Shown in pieces: positions 47,174 to 55,398 of a stretch of 64,000 bases of DNA. The stretch comes from Tsukamurella sputi. GTDB lineage: Bacteria; Actinomycetota; Actinomycetes; Mycobacteriales; Mycobacteriaceae. The number at the start of each line of letters is the position of its first letter. Position 1 is the stretch's first letter. Below the pieces are notes generated by a model. That model worked only from the letters and a program-made list of their open reading frames with translations, had not been told where the DNA came from and did no database searches. The stretch lies in NCBI RefSeq assembly GCF_007858445.1, contig NZ_VIGV01000003.1:558001-622000 (forward strand), in the 5' to 3' direction. Both the position numbers and the translations under genes were made by a program.

Positions 47174-48466
47174 ATGAGCACCGTCGGACAGCCGAGGACC
47201 GCCGCAGAGATCCAGCAGGATTGGGACACCAACCCGCGCTGGAAGGGCATCACGCGCGAGTACACCGCTGAGCAGGTCGCTGAGCTGCAGGGCAGCGTCG
47301 TCGAGGAGAACACCCTCGCTCGCCGCGGCGCGGAGATCCTGTGGGACGGCGTCACCAAGGGTGACGGCTCCTACATCAACGCCCTGGGCGCCCTCACCGG
47401 CAACATGGCCGTGCAGCAGGTGCGCGCCGGCCTCAAGGCCATCTACCTCTCCGGCTGGCAGGTCGCCGGCGACGCGAACCTCTCGGGCCACACCTACCCC
47501 GACCAGTCGCTGTACCCGGCCAACTCGGTGCCGTCGGTCGTGCGTCGCATCAACAACGCCATGCTCCGCGCCGACGAGATCGCCCGCGTCGAGGGTGACA
47601 AGTCCGTCGACAACTGGGTCGTGCCGATCGTGGCCGACGGCGAGGCCGGCTTCGGTGGCGCGCTGAACGTCTACGAGCTGCAGAAGGCCATGATCGCCGC
47701 GGGTGCCGCCGGTACCCACTGGGAGGATCAGCTCGCCTCGGAGAAGAAGTGCGGCCACCTCGGTGGCAAGGTGCTCATCCCCACCCAGCAGCACATCCGC
47801 ACCCTGACCTCGGCCCGTCTGGCCGCCGACGTGGCGAACACGCCCACCGTCGTCATCGCGCGCACCGACGCCGAGGCCGCGACCCTGATCACCTCGGACG
47901 TCGACGATCGCGACAAGCCCTTCGTGACCGGTGAGCGCACCGCCGAGGGCTTCTACAACATCAAGAACGGCATCGAGCCCTGCATCGCCCGCGCCAAGGC
48001 CTACGCGCCGTACGCGGACATGATCTGGATGGAGACCGGCGTTCCGGACCTCGAGGTCGCCAAGAAGTTCGCCGAGGGCGTCAAGGCCGAGTTCCCGGAC
48101 CAGCTGCTGTCCTACAACTGCTCGCCGTCCTTCAACTGGAAGCAGGCGCTGGACGACGCGACCATCGCCAAGTTCCAGAAGGAGCTCGGCGCGATGGGCT
48201 TCACCTTCCAGTTCATCACGCTGGCCGGCTTCCACGCCCTCAACCACTCGATGTTCGACCTGGCCTACGGCTACGCTCGCGAGGGCATGACGGCCTACGT
48301 CGACCTGCAGGAGCGCGAGTTCGCGTCGGAGGCCCGTGGCTACACCGCCACCAAGCACCAGCGTGAGGTCGGCGCCGGCTACTTCGACCGCATCGCCACC
48401 ACCGTCGATCCCAACACCTCGACGGCCGCCCTGAAGGGCTCCACCGAGGAGGGCCAGTTCCACTAG
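47174..48466 (+). CDS. aceA: Isocitrate lyase
   Basis: 430-residue ICL1-type enzyme splitting isocitrate to succinate and glyoxylate, the entry to the glyoxylate shunt for growth on acetate and fatty acids. The active-site loop KKCGHLGGK (Cys about 193) is intact, and the substrate-binding segments [10 protein letters not shown] and [11 protein letters not shown] are present. An upstream in-frame ATG at 47129 exists, but the ATG at 47174 follows ggggag closely and gives the family N-terminus ([15 protein letters not shown]). Likely repressed by RamB and tuned by the CRP-like regulator; fadB2 follows on the same strand after a terminator. Confidence 0.97.
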   Translation: MSTVGQPRTAAEIQQDWDTNPRWKGITREYTAEQVAELQGSVVEENTLARRGAEILWDGVTKGDGSYINALGALTGNMAVQQVRAGLKAIYLSGWQVAGDANLSGHTYPDQSLYPANSVPSVVRRINNAMLRADEIARVEGDKSVDNWVVPIVADGEAGFGGALNVYELQKAMIAAGAAGTHWEDQLASEKKCGHLGGKVLIPTQQHIRTLTSARLAADVANTPTVVIARTDAEAATLITSDVDDRDKPFVTGERTAEGFYNIKNGIEPCIARAKAYAPYADMIWMETGVPDLEVAKKFAEGVKAEFPDQLLSYNCSPSFNWKQALDDATIAKFQKELGAMGFTFQFITLAGFHALNHSMFDLAYGYAREGMTAYVDLQEREFASEARGYTATKHQREVGAGYFDRIATTVDPNTSTAALKGSTEEGQFH

Positions 48467-48501
48467 GAACTGTTCCGCCTCCCCGGGGATCTAGCCGATC
48501 G

Positions 48502-48535
48502 CAGGCGGTCCGTGACTTTCGTCGCGGGCCGCCTG
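48502..48535 (+). terminator. Terminator hairpin after aceA
   Basis: A 15-base stem (48502-48516 with 48521-48535, two G-T pairs) with a TTTC loop, 35 bases after the aceA stop. Confidence 0.75.
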
Positions 48536-48545
48536 TGGCGTAGGT

Positions 48546-48566
48546 GGGTACGTTTTGGGCGTACCC
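48546..48566. promoter_or_regulatory. Perfect dyad, candidate operator for fadB2
   Basis: GGGTACG (48546-48552), a 7-base spacer TTTTGGG and CGTACCC (48560-48566) form an exact inverted repeat 53 bases before the fadB2 ATG. The regulator is not identified. Confidence 0.55.
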
Positions 48567-48618
48567 CAGCAGAGTTACCCTCATCTCGCTTCGAGCGGTT
48601 CTTACGTTAGGAATATTC

Positions 48619-49488
48619 ATGTCCGAGAGTGTTTCCAGGGTCGGCGTCGTGGGCGCCGGCCAGATGGGTGGCGGGATCGCCGAGGTGTCGGCGCGCGCCG
48701 GTGCCGACGTGCTGGTCTGGGAGGCCACCGAGGAGCTCGCGGCCGGCGGTCGCGCGCGCATCCTCAAGTCGCTGGACCGCGCCGTGTCCAGCGGCAAGAT
48801 CACCGAGCGCGAGCGCGATCAGGCCGCCGAGCGGCTGCGCTTCACCACCGATCTCGCCGACTTCGCCGACCGCCAACTGGTGGTCGAGGCCATCGTCGAG
48901 AACGAGGCCGTCAAGGCGGAGATCTTCGGCAAGCTCGACGAGGTCGTCACCGACCCCGAGGCCGTGCTCGCGTCCAACACCAGCTCGCTGCCGATCCAGC
49001 GCATCGCCACCGCCACGAAGAACCCCGGCCGCGTGCTGGGCCTGCACTTCTTCAACCCGGTGCCCGTGCTGCCGCTGGTCGAGGTGATCAGCTCGCTGTC
49101 GACGTCGGAGGCGGCCGCAGCCCGCGCCGAGCAGTTCGCGTCCGAGGTGCTGGGCAAGCAGGTCGTGCGCGCGACGGACCGGTCCGGCTTCATCGTCAAC
49201 GCCCTGCTGGTGCCGTACCTGCTCTCGGCGATCCGCATGTACGAGTCGGGCTTCGCGACCGCCGAGGACATCGACAAGGGCATGATGCTGGGCTGCGCGC
49301 ACCCCATGGGGCCGCTCAAGCTGGCCGACCTCGTGGGCCTCGACACCGTGAAGTTCATCGCCGACGCGATGTACGCCGAGTACAAGGAGCCCACCTACGC
49401 CGCGCCGCCGCTGCTGCTGCGCCTGGTGGAGGCCGGCTACGTCGGGAAGAAGTCCGGCCGCGGTATCTACGAGTACCCCGCGAAGTAG
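48619..49488 (+). CDS. fadB2: 3-hydroxybutyryl-CoA dehydrogenase
   Basis: 289-residue NAD-dependent 3-hydroxyacyl-CoA dehydrogenase. The NAD loop GAGQMGGGIA is at 12-21, the catalytic His is in GLHFFNPVPV (H143), and Asn/Ser of SNTSSLPIQ line the site. It oxidises 3-hydroxybutyryl-CoA in short-chain fatty acid metabolism. Position after aceA equals Rv0468 fadB2 after icl. The frame is open upstream, but the ATG at 48619 gives the family N-terminus. A strong terminator follows. Confidence 0.95.
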   Translation: MSESVSRVGVVGAGQMGGGIAEVSARAGADVLVWEATEELAAGGRARILKSLDRAVSSGKITERERDQAAERLRFTTDLADFADRQLVVEAIVENEAVKAEIFGKLDEVVTDPEAVLASNTSSLPIQRIATATKNPGRVLGLHFFNPVPVLPLVEVISSLSTSEAAAARAEQFASEVLGKQVVRATDRSGFIVNALLVPYLLSAIRMYESGFATAEDIDKGMMLGCAHPMGPLKLADLVGLDTVKFIADAMYAEYKEPTYAAPPLLLRLVEAGYVGKKSGRGIYEYPAK

Positions 49489-49506
49489 TCCACGCCCGCA
49501 ACGTTT

Positions 49507-49538
49507 GCTGAACCGGCAAGGAAACTTGCCGGTTCAGC
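49507..49538 (+). terminator. Rho-independent-type terminator after fadB2
   Basis: A perfect 14-base stem (49507-49520 with 49525-49538) closed by a GAAA tetraloop and followed by CGTTTCT; 18 bases after the fadB2 stop. Confidence 0.88.
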
Positions 49539-49561
49539 CGTTTCTGGAGCACGGTGGATCC

Positions 49562-50506
49562 ATGAACGAAACGCAGATCCTGGACACCGTCATCGTCGGC
49601 GGCGGGGCCGCCGGGCTCACCGCCGCGCAGGTCCTCGGCCGGGCGCGACCGGCGGTCACCGTCGTCGATGCGGGCGCGCCCCGCAACGCCCCCGCCGAGC
49701 ACATGCACGGCTATCTCGGCCACGACGGCCTGAACCCCGCCGAGCTGCTGGCGATCGGCCGGCGCGAGGCGCAGGCCTACGGCGTGCGCATCCTGGCGGG
49801 CGCCGCGACCGCGGTGCGCCGGGAGGGCGAGGTCCTCGTCGTCACCGTCGGCGACGAGCAACTGCGCGCCCGCACCCTGCTGGTCGCGACGGGCCTGCGC
49901 GACGTGCTGCCCGCGATCGAGGGCGTCGTCGAACGCTTCGGCCGCGATGCGCTCCACTGCCCCTTCTGCCACGGTTACGAGGTGCGCGACCGGCCGCTCG
50001 CCGTCATCGGCGGTGAGATCGCCGCGATGTCGGTGCACCAGGCCCTGCTCATCCCGCAGTGGTCGCGCGACCTGGTCTTCTTCACCAACGGTCTCGAGGT
50101 CGACGACGCCGACCGCGCGAGGATCTCCGCGCGCGGCACCCGCATCGTCGACGGTGCCGTCGCCGGCCTGGTCGTCGAGGACGACGCCCTGCGCGCGGTC
50201 CGGCTCGCCGACGGCACCGAGATCGAGCGGGAGGCCGTCTTCGTCGGCCCGCGGCTGGAGCCGCAGGACGAGCTCCTGCGGGTACTGGGCGCCGAGCGGG
50301 TGGCCGCCGGGCCGTTCCCGACGGTCCCCGTCGACCCGATGGGCGCCGTCGCCGGGCAGTCCGGCGTGTGGGCGGCGGGCAACGTCGTGAATCCGATGGC
50401 GCAGGTGATCGTCGCGGCCGGAGCCGGTTCCGTCGCGGCCACGGCGATCAGCGCGCACCTGCTCGAGCGCGACATCGCGACCGACCTGGCCCGGGGCGCG
50501 CAGTAG
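49562..50506 (+). CDS. Thioredoxin reductase-like FAD/NAD(P) oxidoreductase
   Basis: 314-residue pyridine-nucleotide disulfide oxidoreductase of the small TrxR-like family. The FAD loop VIVGGGAAGLTAAQ is near residues 11-24. A CPFC motif (HCPFCHGYE, about 138-146) sits where TrxR carries its redox CxxC. A second GGE-type loop follows, and the final FAD motif is VWAAGNV. True TrxR has CATC; the CPFC-HGYE version is shared with GliT/HlmI-like and many actinobacterial oxidoreductases that oxidise dithiols. The ATG at 49562 is preferred over an upstream GTG. It is followed after 18 bases by a methyltransferase gene. Confidence 0.9.
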   Translation: MNETQILDTVIVGGGAAGLTAAQVLGRARPAVTVVDAGAPRNAPAEHMHGYLGHDGLNPAELLAIGRREAQAYGVRILAGAATAVRREGEVLVVTVGDEQLRARTLLVATGLRDVLPAIEGVVERFGRDALHCPFCHGYEVRDRPLAVIGGEIAAMSVHQALLIPQWSRDLVFFTNGLEVDDADRARISARGTRIVDGAVAGLVVEDDALRAVRLADGTEIEREAVFVGPRLEPQDELLRVLGAERVAAGPFPTVPVDPMGAVAGQSGVWAAGNVVNPMAQVIVAAGAGSVAATAISAHLLERDIATDLARGAQ

Positions 50507-50524
50507 GGCGCTAGCGTCATCCCC

Positions 50525-51277
50525 ATGACCAGCGCACTGGACCGGGTGCAGGCCCTGCTCGACCCCGAGCGGCTCGGCCGCGAGCCCGACCGCAGCCACG
50601 GCTACCTCGACGTGCTCGCACCCGAGAGTGCCAAGCCGACGGGGCTGAGCAACGCCCTCATGCACAACCCCGCGCTGGCCGCGGTGTACGAGAAGGCGTG
50701 GCGCCCCGCGTTCACCCGCCTGTTCAGCCTCGGCGGCACCGGCACGCTGAGCCGCACGGACGTGCTGCTCGACGAGCTCACGGGCCGCGGTGATCAGAAG
50801 CTGCTCGACGTCGCCTGCGGCCCCGGGCTGTACACGAAACCGTTGGCCCGCAAGCTCAGTGGCGAGGGCGTGGTGGTGGGGCTCGACGTCTCCGACGCGA
50901 TGCTGCAGCGGGCCGTCCGCGACAACGCGGGCGATCGCGTCGCCTACGTGCGCGGCAGCGCCCTCGAACTGCCCTTCCCCGACGACACCTTCGACACCGT
51001 GGTCTGCCTGGCCGCGCTGTATCTGATCCCCGCGCCGCGTCTCGCCGTGCGGGAGATCTGCCGGGTGACGAAGCCGGGCGGTCGCGTGGCGCTGTTCACC
51101 TCGCTGCAGACGCCGCTCACCTCCGTCCTCGGATCGTCGACCGCGGAGCGGGTCTCGGGTTTCCGCTGGTTCGGCAAGGACGAGATCACCGGCTGGCTGC
51201 GCGACTACGGTCTCGCCGACGTGCAGCAGACCGTCAGCGGGCAGGGGCAGTTCGTGACGGCCCGCAAGCCGCGGTGA
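50525..51277 (+). CDS. Class I SAM-dependent methyltransferase
   Basis: 250 residues. SAM-binding motif I is LLDVACGPGLYTK (about residue 93-105), the acidic residue GLDVSD follows, and motif IV/V is PFPDDTFDTVVCLAALYLIP. The first 60 residues are an extra N-terminal segment seen in UbiE/menG-like or mycobacterial methyltransferases of unknown target. It lies 18 bases after the oxidoreductase gene and is probably co-transcribed with it. Substrate unknown. Confidence 0.88.
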   Translation: MTSALDRVQALLDPERLGREPDRSHGYLDVLAPESAKPTGLSNALMHNPALAAVYEKAWRPAFTRLFSLGGTGTLSRTDVLLDELTGRGDQKLLDVACGPGLYTKPLARKLSGEGVVVGLDVSDAMLQRAVRDNAGDRVAYVRGSALELPFPDDTFDTVVCLAALYLIPAPRLAVREICRVTKPGGRVALFTSLQTPLTSVLGSSTAERVSGFRWFGKDEITGWLRDYGLADVQQTVSGQGQFVTARKPR

Positions 51278-51284
51278 TCGGCAC

Positions 51285-52169
51285 TCAGGCCGGGGGATAG
51301 GCCGCGAGGAGCGCGGCACGCAGCGGGTCGACGGTGTGCGGGAGCCACAGCGCCTGCACCGGGACCTGCGGAGCGTCGTCGAGCTCCACCACCGTGACCC
51401 GGCCTCCGAACCGCGGCCCGGCCGGGTCGGTGACGAAGGCGGCGGCGTGCGGCGAGGTCAGCACGGCCGTCGCGGGCGGCGTGCCCTGCACCCGGTTCAC
51501 CAGCAGGTCCGGTTCGAAGCCCGCGCGCCGGCACTGCGCGACGAGGAAGTCCGTGTAGAACGAGGCGTGCGGCGGTGCCCACACCACGATGGGCGACGCT
51601 GCGAGGTCCGCCAGCGCGAGCGACTCCCGACCGGCGAGCGGGTGGTCGCGATGCAGCGCGACGCGCATCCGGTGGTAGGTGATCGTCACCCCGGCCAGCC
51701 GCTCGGGCAGCGCGACGCCCCGTCGGAGCACCAGGTCGACGGTGCCTTCCTGCAGCTCCTCGACCATCGCAGACGGGAACAGCTCCCGCACCGTGATCGA
51801 CGGTGAATCCTCCTGTGCGATGAGCGGTTCGAGCAGCTCGTAGGCCTCGTCGGCGGTGACGGCGGGGCTGCGGCCCACGACGAAGACCCGCGGCCGCTCG
51901 GCGCCCGCGGCCCGCGCCCGCGCCGCGAGCAGCCGGGCGCCGGACAGGACGGACGGCGCACCGTCGTACAGCGAGCGGGCGGCGGCGGTGGGGGCGAGGC
52001 GCCGCCCGGACCGGGTGAACAGCGGCGTGCCGAGCTCGCGCTCGAGCTGGCGCAGCGCGGCCGAGAGCGCCTGCTGGCTCAGGTGGAGGCGGGCCGCCGC
52101 GGCGGCCAGTGAGGGCTCCTCCATCGCGGCCACGAACTGCTCGAGCCGTCGGAGGTCGGGGGTGGTCAC
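51285..52169 (-). CDS. LysR-family transcriptional regulator
   Basis: 294 residues. The N-terminal winged helix-turn-helix (about 1-60) reads LRRLEQFVAAMEEPSLAAAA with LHLSQQALSAALRQLERELG as the recognition part; a periplasmic-binding-like effector domain follows. The start is GTG at 52169. It is divergent from the SDR gene at 52287, with a textbook T-N11-A dyad between them, so it most likely controls that SDR gene and itself. Effector unknown. Confidence 0.92.
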   Translation of the reverse strand: MTTPDLRRLEQFVAAMEEPSLAAAAARLHLSQQALSAALRQLERELGTPLFTRSGRRLAPTAAARSLYDGAPSVLSGARLLAARARAAGAERPRVFVVGRSPAVTADEAYELLEPLIAQEDSPSITVRELFPSAMVEELQEGTVDLVLRRGVALPERLAGVTITYHRMRVALHRDHPLAGRESLALADLAASPIVVWAPPHASFYTDFLVAQCRRAGFEPDLLVNRVQGTPPATAVLTSPHAAAFVTDPAGPRFGGRVTVVELDDAPQVPVQALWLPHTVDPLRAALLAAYPPA

Positions 52170-52198
52170 CCGACCAGCATCTCACAAGCAGAAGTAGT

Positions 52199-52217
52199 GA
52201 ATAGAACCGAAAGATTC
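52199..52217. promoter_or_regulatory. LysR-type T-N11-A operator
   Basis: GAAT (52199-52202), 11 bases, ATTC (52214-52217): an exact dyad containing T-N11-A between the divergent LysR and SDR genes, 29 bases from the regulator start. Confidence 0.65.
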
Positions 52218-52286
52218 GATTGTTGGTTGTCTGTTCCCGCCCTACCTTGGAGATTGCACACATTCCCCGACGCAAGGAGAAGAAAC

Positions 52287-53036
52287 ATGACGAAGCTCGC
52301 CGGTAAGTCCGCCGTCGTGGCCGGTGGCGGCAAGAACCTCGGTGGCCTGGTCAGCCGCCACCTGGCCGGGCTGGGCGCGAACGTCGCCGTGCACTACAAC
52401 AGCCCGTCGTCCGAGGCGGAGGCCCGCGAGACCGCGGCCGCCGTGGAGGCCGCGGGCGGCAAGGCGCTGCTGTTCCAGGGCGACCTCACCGTCCCCGCGA
52501 ACGTGACCGCGCTGTTCGACCAGGCCAAGGAGGCCTTCGGCGGCGTGGACGTGGCCGTGAACACCGTCGGCAAGGTGCTGCGCAAGCCCATCCTCGAGAC
52601 CACCGAGGAGGAGTACGACTCGATGCTCGACATCAACGCGAAGGCGGCGTACTTCTTCATCAAGGAGGCCGGCCGCACCCTCAACGACGACGGCACGCTG
52701 ATCACCATCGTCACCGCGCTGCTCGGCGCCTTCACCGACGGCTACTCCACCTACGCGGGCGGCAAGTCGCCCGTCGAGCACTTCAACCGCGCCGCGGCGA
52801 AGGAGTTCGGTACGCGCGGGATCAGCGTCAACGCGATCGCGCCCGGACCGATGGACACGCCCTTCTTCTACGGCCAGGAGACGCCCGAGCGCGTCGAGTT
52901 CCACAAGTCGCAGGGCATGGGCAACCGCCTCACGAACACCTCGGACATCGCGCCCATCGTCGACTTCCTCTCCACCGACGGGCACTGGATCACCGGTCAG
53001 ACCCTGTTCGCGAACGGCGGGTACACCACGCGCTGA
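52287..53036 (+). CDS. Short-chain dehydrogenase/reductase
   Basis: 249-residue classical SDR. The cofactor loop is AGGGKNLGG, and NTVG (about 93) and YAGGK give the catalytic Tyr and Lys. The residue 13 before that Tyr, usually Ser, is Thr (VTALLGA), which can still donate a hydrogen bond. The C-terminus ends TLFANGGYTTR. The start ATG at 52287 has aaggaga at the right distance. Regulation by the divergent LysR protein is likely. Substrate unknown; the KNLGG version occurs in 3-oxoacyl-ACP reductase-like SDRs. Confidence 0.9.
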   Translation: MTKLAGKSAVVAGGGKNLGGLVSRHLAGLGANVAVHYNSPSSEAEARETAAAVEAAGGKALLFQGDLTVPANVTALFDQAKEAFGGVDVAVNTVGKVLRKPILETTEEEYDSMLDINAKAAYFFIKEAGRTLNDDGTLITIVTALLGAFTDGYSTYAGGKSPVEHFNRAAAKEFGTRGISVNAIAPGPMDTPFFYGQETPERVEFHKSQGMGNRLTNTSDIAPIVDFLSTDGHWITGQTLFANGGYTTR

Positions 53037-53123
53037 CATCGGCGCGCGCCGCCGATCCACGCGGCCTACGATGATCGACGTTTCGTGCGATCACGAATTC
53101 GGACGACGAGCAGGAGATCTTCC

Positions 53124-54353
53124 GTGACCGATGGACCGTCGGCGGTGCGCCGCCGCTTGACCCGGATGGCGGGGCGCGACCCCCACGAGGAGGGCCGCAC
53201 GGCCACCACGTTGGAGCTGTTCTTCGACCTCACCTTCGTGGTGGTCTTCTCGCTCGCCGGTGTACAGCTGGCGGACGCGATCGCGGAGGGGCACTACCTG
53301 GCGGCCTTCCTGGGCTTCGGGCTGTGCGCCTTCGCGGCGATCTGGGCGTGGATCAACTTCACCTGGATGGCCTCGGCCTTCGACACCGATGACTGGCTCT
53401 TCCGCGCGGTCACCATGCTGCAGATGATCGGTGTCTGCATCATGGGCCTCGGCGTCGAGCCCTTCTTCGCCTCGATCACCGCCCACGAACAGCCGAACAA
53501 CACGGTGCTGGTGATCGGCTACGTGGTGATGCGTGTCGCGCTGCTCTCGCAGTGGGCCCGCGTGGCGATCTCCTCGCCGCAGTACCGCACCGTCGCCGTC
53601 ACGTACATCGTCGCGATCACCGTCGCCCAGATCGGTTGGCTCTTCAGCGCCTTCGCACCGCTGACGCTCGCGCAGTTCGTAGGCATCGGCGTCGTCCTGT
53701 TCGTCGTCGAGCTCGGCGGACCGTACATCGCCGAGCGGCGCGTGCGCACTCCCTGGAACCCGCACCACATCGCCGAGCGCTACGGGCTGCTCACCATCAT
53801 CACGCTCGGCGAGGGCGTGGTGGGCACGGTCGTGGCGCTGCAGGCGCTGCTCAAGGCGCAGGGTTGGAGCATCGACATCGCCGTCCTCGGCGTCGCGGCG
53901 ATGGTGCTCAACCTGTCGATCTGGTGGATCTACTTCTCGATCCCCGTCGGGGAGGCGCTCGTCCGCAACACCAACAAGTGCTTCGCCTGGGGCTACGGCC
54001 ACATGGTGATCTTCCTGGCGATCGCGGCCTTCGGTGCCGGGCTGCACGTCGAGGCGCTGGGCGTCTCGCATGAGGCGCACGTGAGCAACGTAGTCGTCGC
54101 CTGCGCGTTCGTCCTGCCGCTCGTCGTCGCGGTCCTGGGGATCGAGATCATGGACGCCTACCTCACCGGATTCGACGGCCACCGCGCCCTCACCGTGGGC
54201 ATCACCCTCGCGCTGCTCGGTGCCGGCGTGGCGGCGGTCGCCGCGGGGGCGACGCCGCTCGCCGCGCTGGTGTGGAGCGCGATCGCGCTGCTGGTGCAGG
54301 TCGTCGTCGAGGAGCTGTGGTCCGGCAAGCGCCGGGCCGAGCGCCTGGCCTAG
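53124..54353 (+). CDS. Low temperature requirement protein A (LtrA) family membrane protein
   Basis: 409-residue protein with about 11-12 transmembrane helices. The LtrA signatures are clear: RTATTLELFFDLTFVVVFS near residue 26 and HHIAERYGLLTIITLGEGVV near the middle. The GTG at 53124 is chosen as start because caggaga precedes it and it opens close to the family N-terminus. LtrA proteins occur widely in actinobacteria. The name comes from a cold-growth phenotype in Listeria, and the molecular function is unknown. Confidence 0.92.
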   Translation: MTDGPSAVRRRLTRMAGRDPHEEGRTATTLELFFDLTFVVVFSLAGVQLADAIAEGHYLAAFLGFGLCAFAAIWAWINFTWMASAFDTDDWLFRAVTMLQMIGVCIMGLGVEPFFASITAHEQPNNTVLVIGYVVMRVALLSQWARVAISSPQYRTVAVTYIVAITVAQIGWLFSAFAPLTLAQFVGIGVVLFVVELGGPYIAERRVRTPWNPHHIAERYGLLTIITLGEGVVGTVVALQALLKAQGWSIDIAVLGVAAMVLNLSIWWIYFSIPVGEALVRNTNKCFAWGYGHMVIFLAIAAFGAGLHVEALGVSHEAHVSNVVVACAFVLPLVVAVLGIEIMDAYLTGFDGHRALTVGITLALLGAGVAAVAAGATPLAALVWSAIALLVQVVVEELWSGKRRAERLA

Positions 54354-54372
54354 CCGCTCCCTATAGGGGCGG
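54354..54372. other. Near-palindrome after ltrA
   Basis: ccgctccctataggggcgg reads nearly the same on both strands around CTATAG. ACTCCCTA and TAGGGAGT recur as an inverted pair around 54376-54442. Possibly part of a transcription end signal for the convergent ltrA and PPK2 genes. Confidence 0.4.
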
Positions 54373-54443
54373 CGCACTCCCTACGTCCATGGACATGGGG
54401 AATGCACATCGGGATCTCGCGATGAACGCCCCGCTAGGGAGTC

Positions 54444-54480
54444 CCGACGGTGCCGGGCCCGCGCCGGGCGGCACCGTCGG
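54444..54480. terminator. Bidirectional terminator between ltrA and the second PPK2 gene
   Basis: An 11-base perfect stem (54444-54454 with 54470-54480) whose arms are CCGACGGTGCC and its complement. The loop is GC-rich and can pair further. It lies between convergent genes. Confidence 0.7.
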
Positions 54481-54493
54481 CCTGCGGCCCGGA

Positions 54494-55348
54494 TCAGGCC
54501 TGCTCGAGCCGCGCCTTCTCGTGCTCGACGTCGAAGTCGGCGGGCGGCCAGTCGAGGTTCAGGCCCTCGAGCGCCTCGATCAGCAATTCGGTGATCGCGA
54601 GCCGGCTGAACCACTTCCGGTCGGCCGGGATGACGTGCCACGGCGCACCGTCGGTGCTCGTGCGGTCCAGCATGGCCTGGTAGGCCTCCTGGTACTTCGG
54701 CCAGTAGCCGCGCTCGTCGATGTCGGCCGGGTTGTACTTCCAGAACTTGTCGGGGCGGTCGAGACGCTCCGCGAGGCGCTTGCGCTGCTCGTCGAGGGAG
54801 ACGAACATCGCGCACTTGACGAGGGTGACGCCCGACTGGGCGAGGTCCTCCTCGAAGCTGTTGATGATCTCGTAGCGCGGTTCCCAGACGTTCTGCGGCA
54901 CCAGGTCGTGCACGCGGACCACCAGCACGTCCTCGTAGTGCGAGCGGTCGAAGACGCCGATCTGCCCGCCCTTGGGCGTCTGCTTGTGGATGCGCCAGAG
55001 GAAGTCGTGCGCCAGCTCCTCCTCGGTCGGCTTGCCGAAGGAGGCCGTCTTCACGCCCTGCGGATCGACCATGCCGATCACGTGCCGGACGATGCCGCCC
55101 TTGCCGGCGGTGTCCATGCCCTGCAGCACCAACAGGACCGAGCGGTGATCGCCCGACCGGCCGTTCGCGTACAGCAGCTCCTGCAGCTCCGAGAGCCGCT
55201 CGCCGCGCTCCGCGAGGAGCTCCTCGCCGAAGGCCTTGTCACCGTCGAAACCGGGCTTGCCGGAGGTGTCGATGTCCTGGACCAGGGAGCCCGGCCGCCA
55301 GCGCAGAGCTGCGGACGCGGAACCGGACCAACCTTTGTCGTTCGCCAT
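54494..55348 (-). CDS. Second PPK2-family polyphosphate:nucleotide phosphotransferase
   Basis: 284-residue PPK2 homologue. Walker A reads LQGMDTAGKGGIVRHV, Walker B GVFDRSHYEDVLVVRVHDL, and the lid region contains EEELAHDFLWRIHK. This GMDTAGKGG/DRSHYEDVL pattern belongs to the PPK2 subgroup that phosphorylates AMP and/or ADP (class II/III-like), unlike the class I gene at 32873. The two therefore probably have different nucleotide preferences. Start is the ATG at 55348. It is divergent from the DUF445 gene. Confidence 0.9.
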   Translation of the reverse strand: MANDKGWSGSASAALRWRPGSLVQDIDTSGKPGFDGDKAFGEELLAERGERLSELQELLYANGRSGDHRSVLLVLQGMDTAGKGGIVRHVIGMVDPQGVKTASFGKPTEEELAHDFLWRIHKQTPKGGQIGVFDRSHYEDVLVVRVHDLVPQNVWEPRYEIINSFEEDLAQSGVTLVKCAMFVSLDEQRKRLAERLDRPDKFWKYNPADIDERGYWPKYQEAYQAMLDRTSTDGAPWHVIPADRKWFSRLAITELLIEALEGLNLDWPPADFDVEHEKARLEQA

Positions 55349-55398
55349 GGAGTCACCCTATCCGGCGAACCCGGGGGATCTTCGGGCAAGATCGACTC

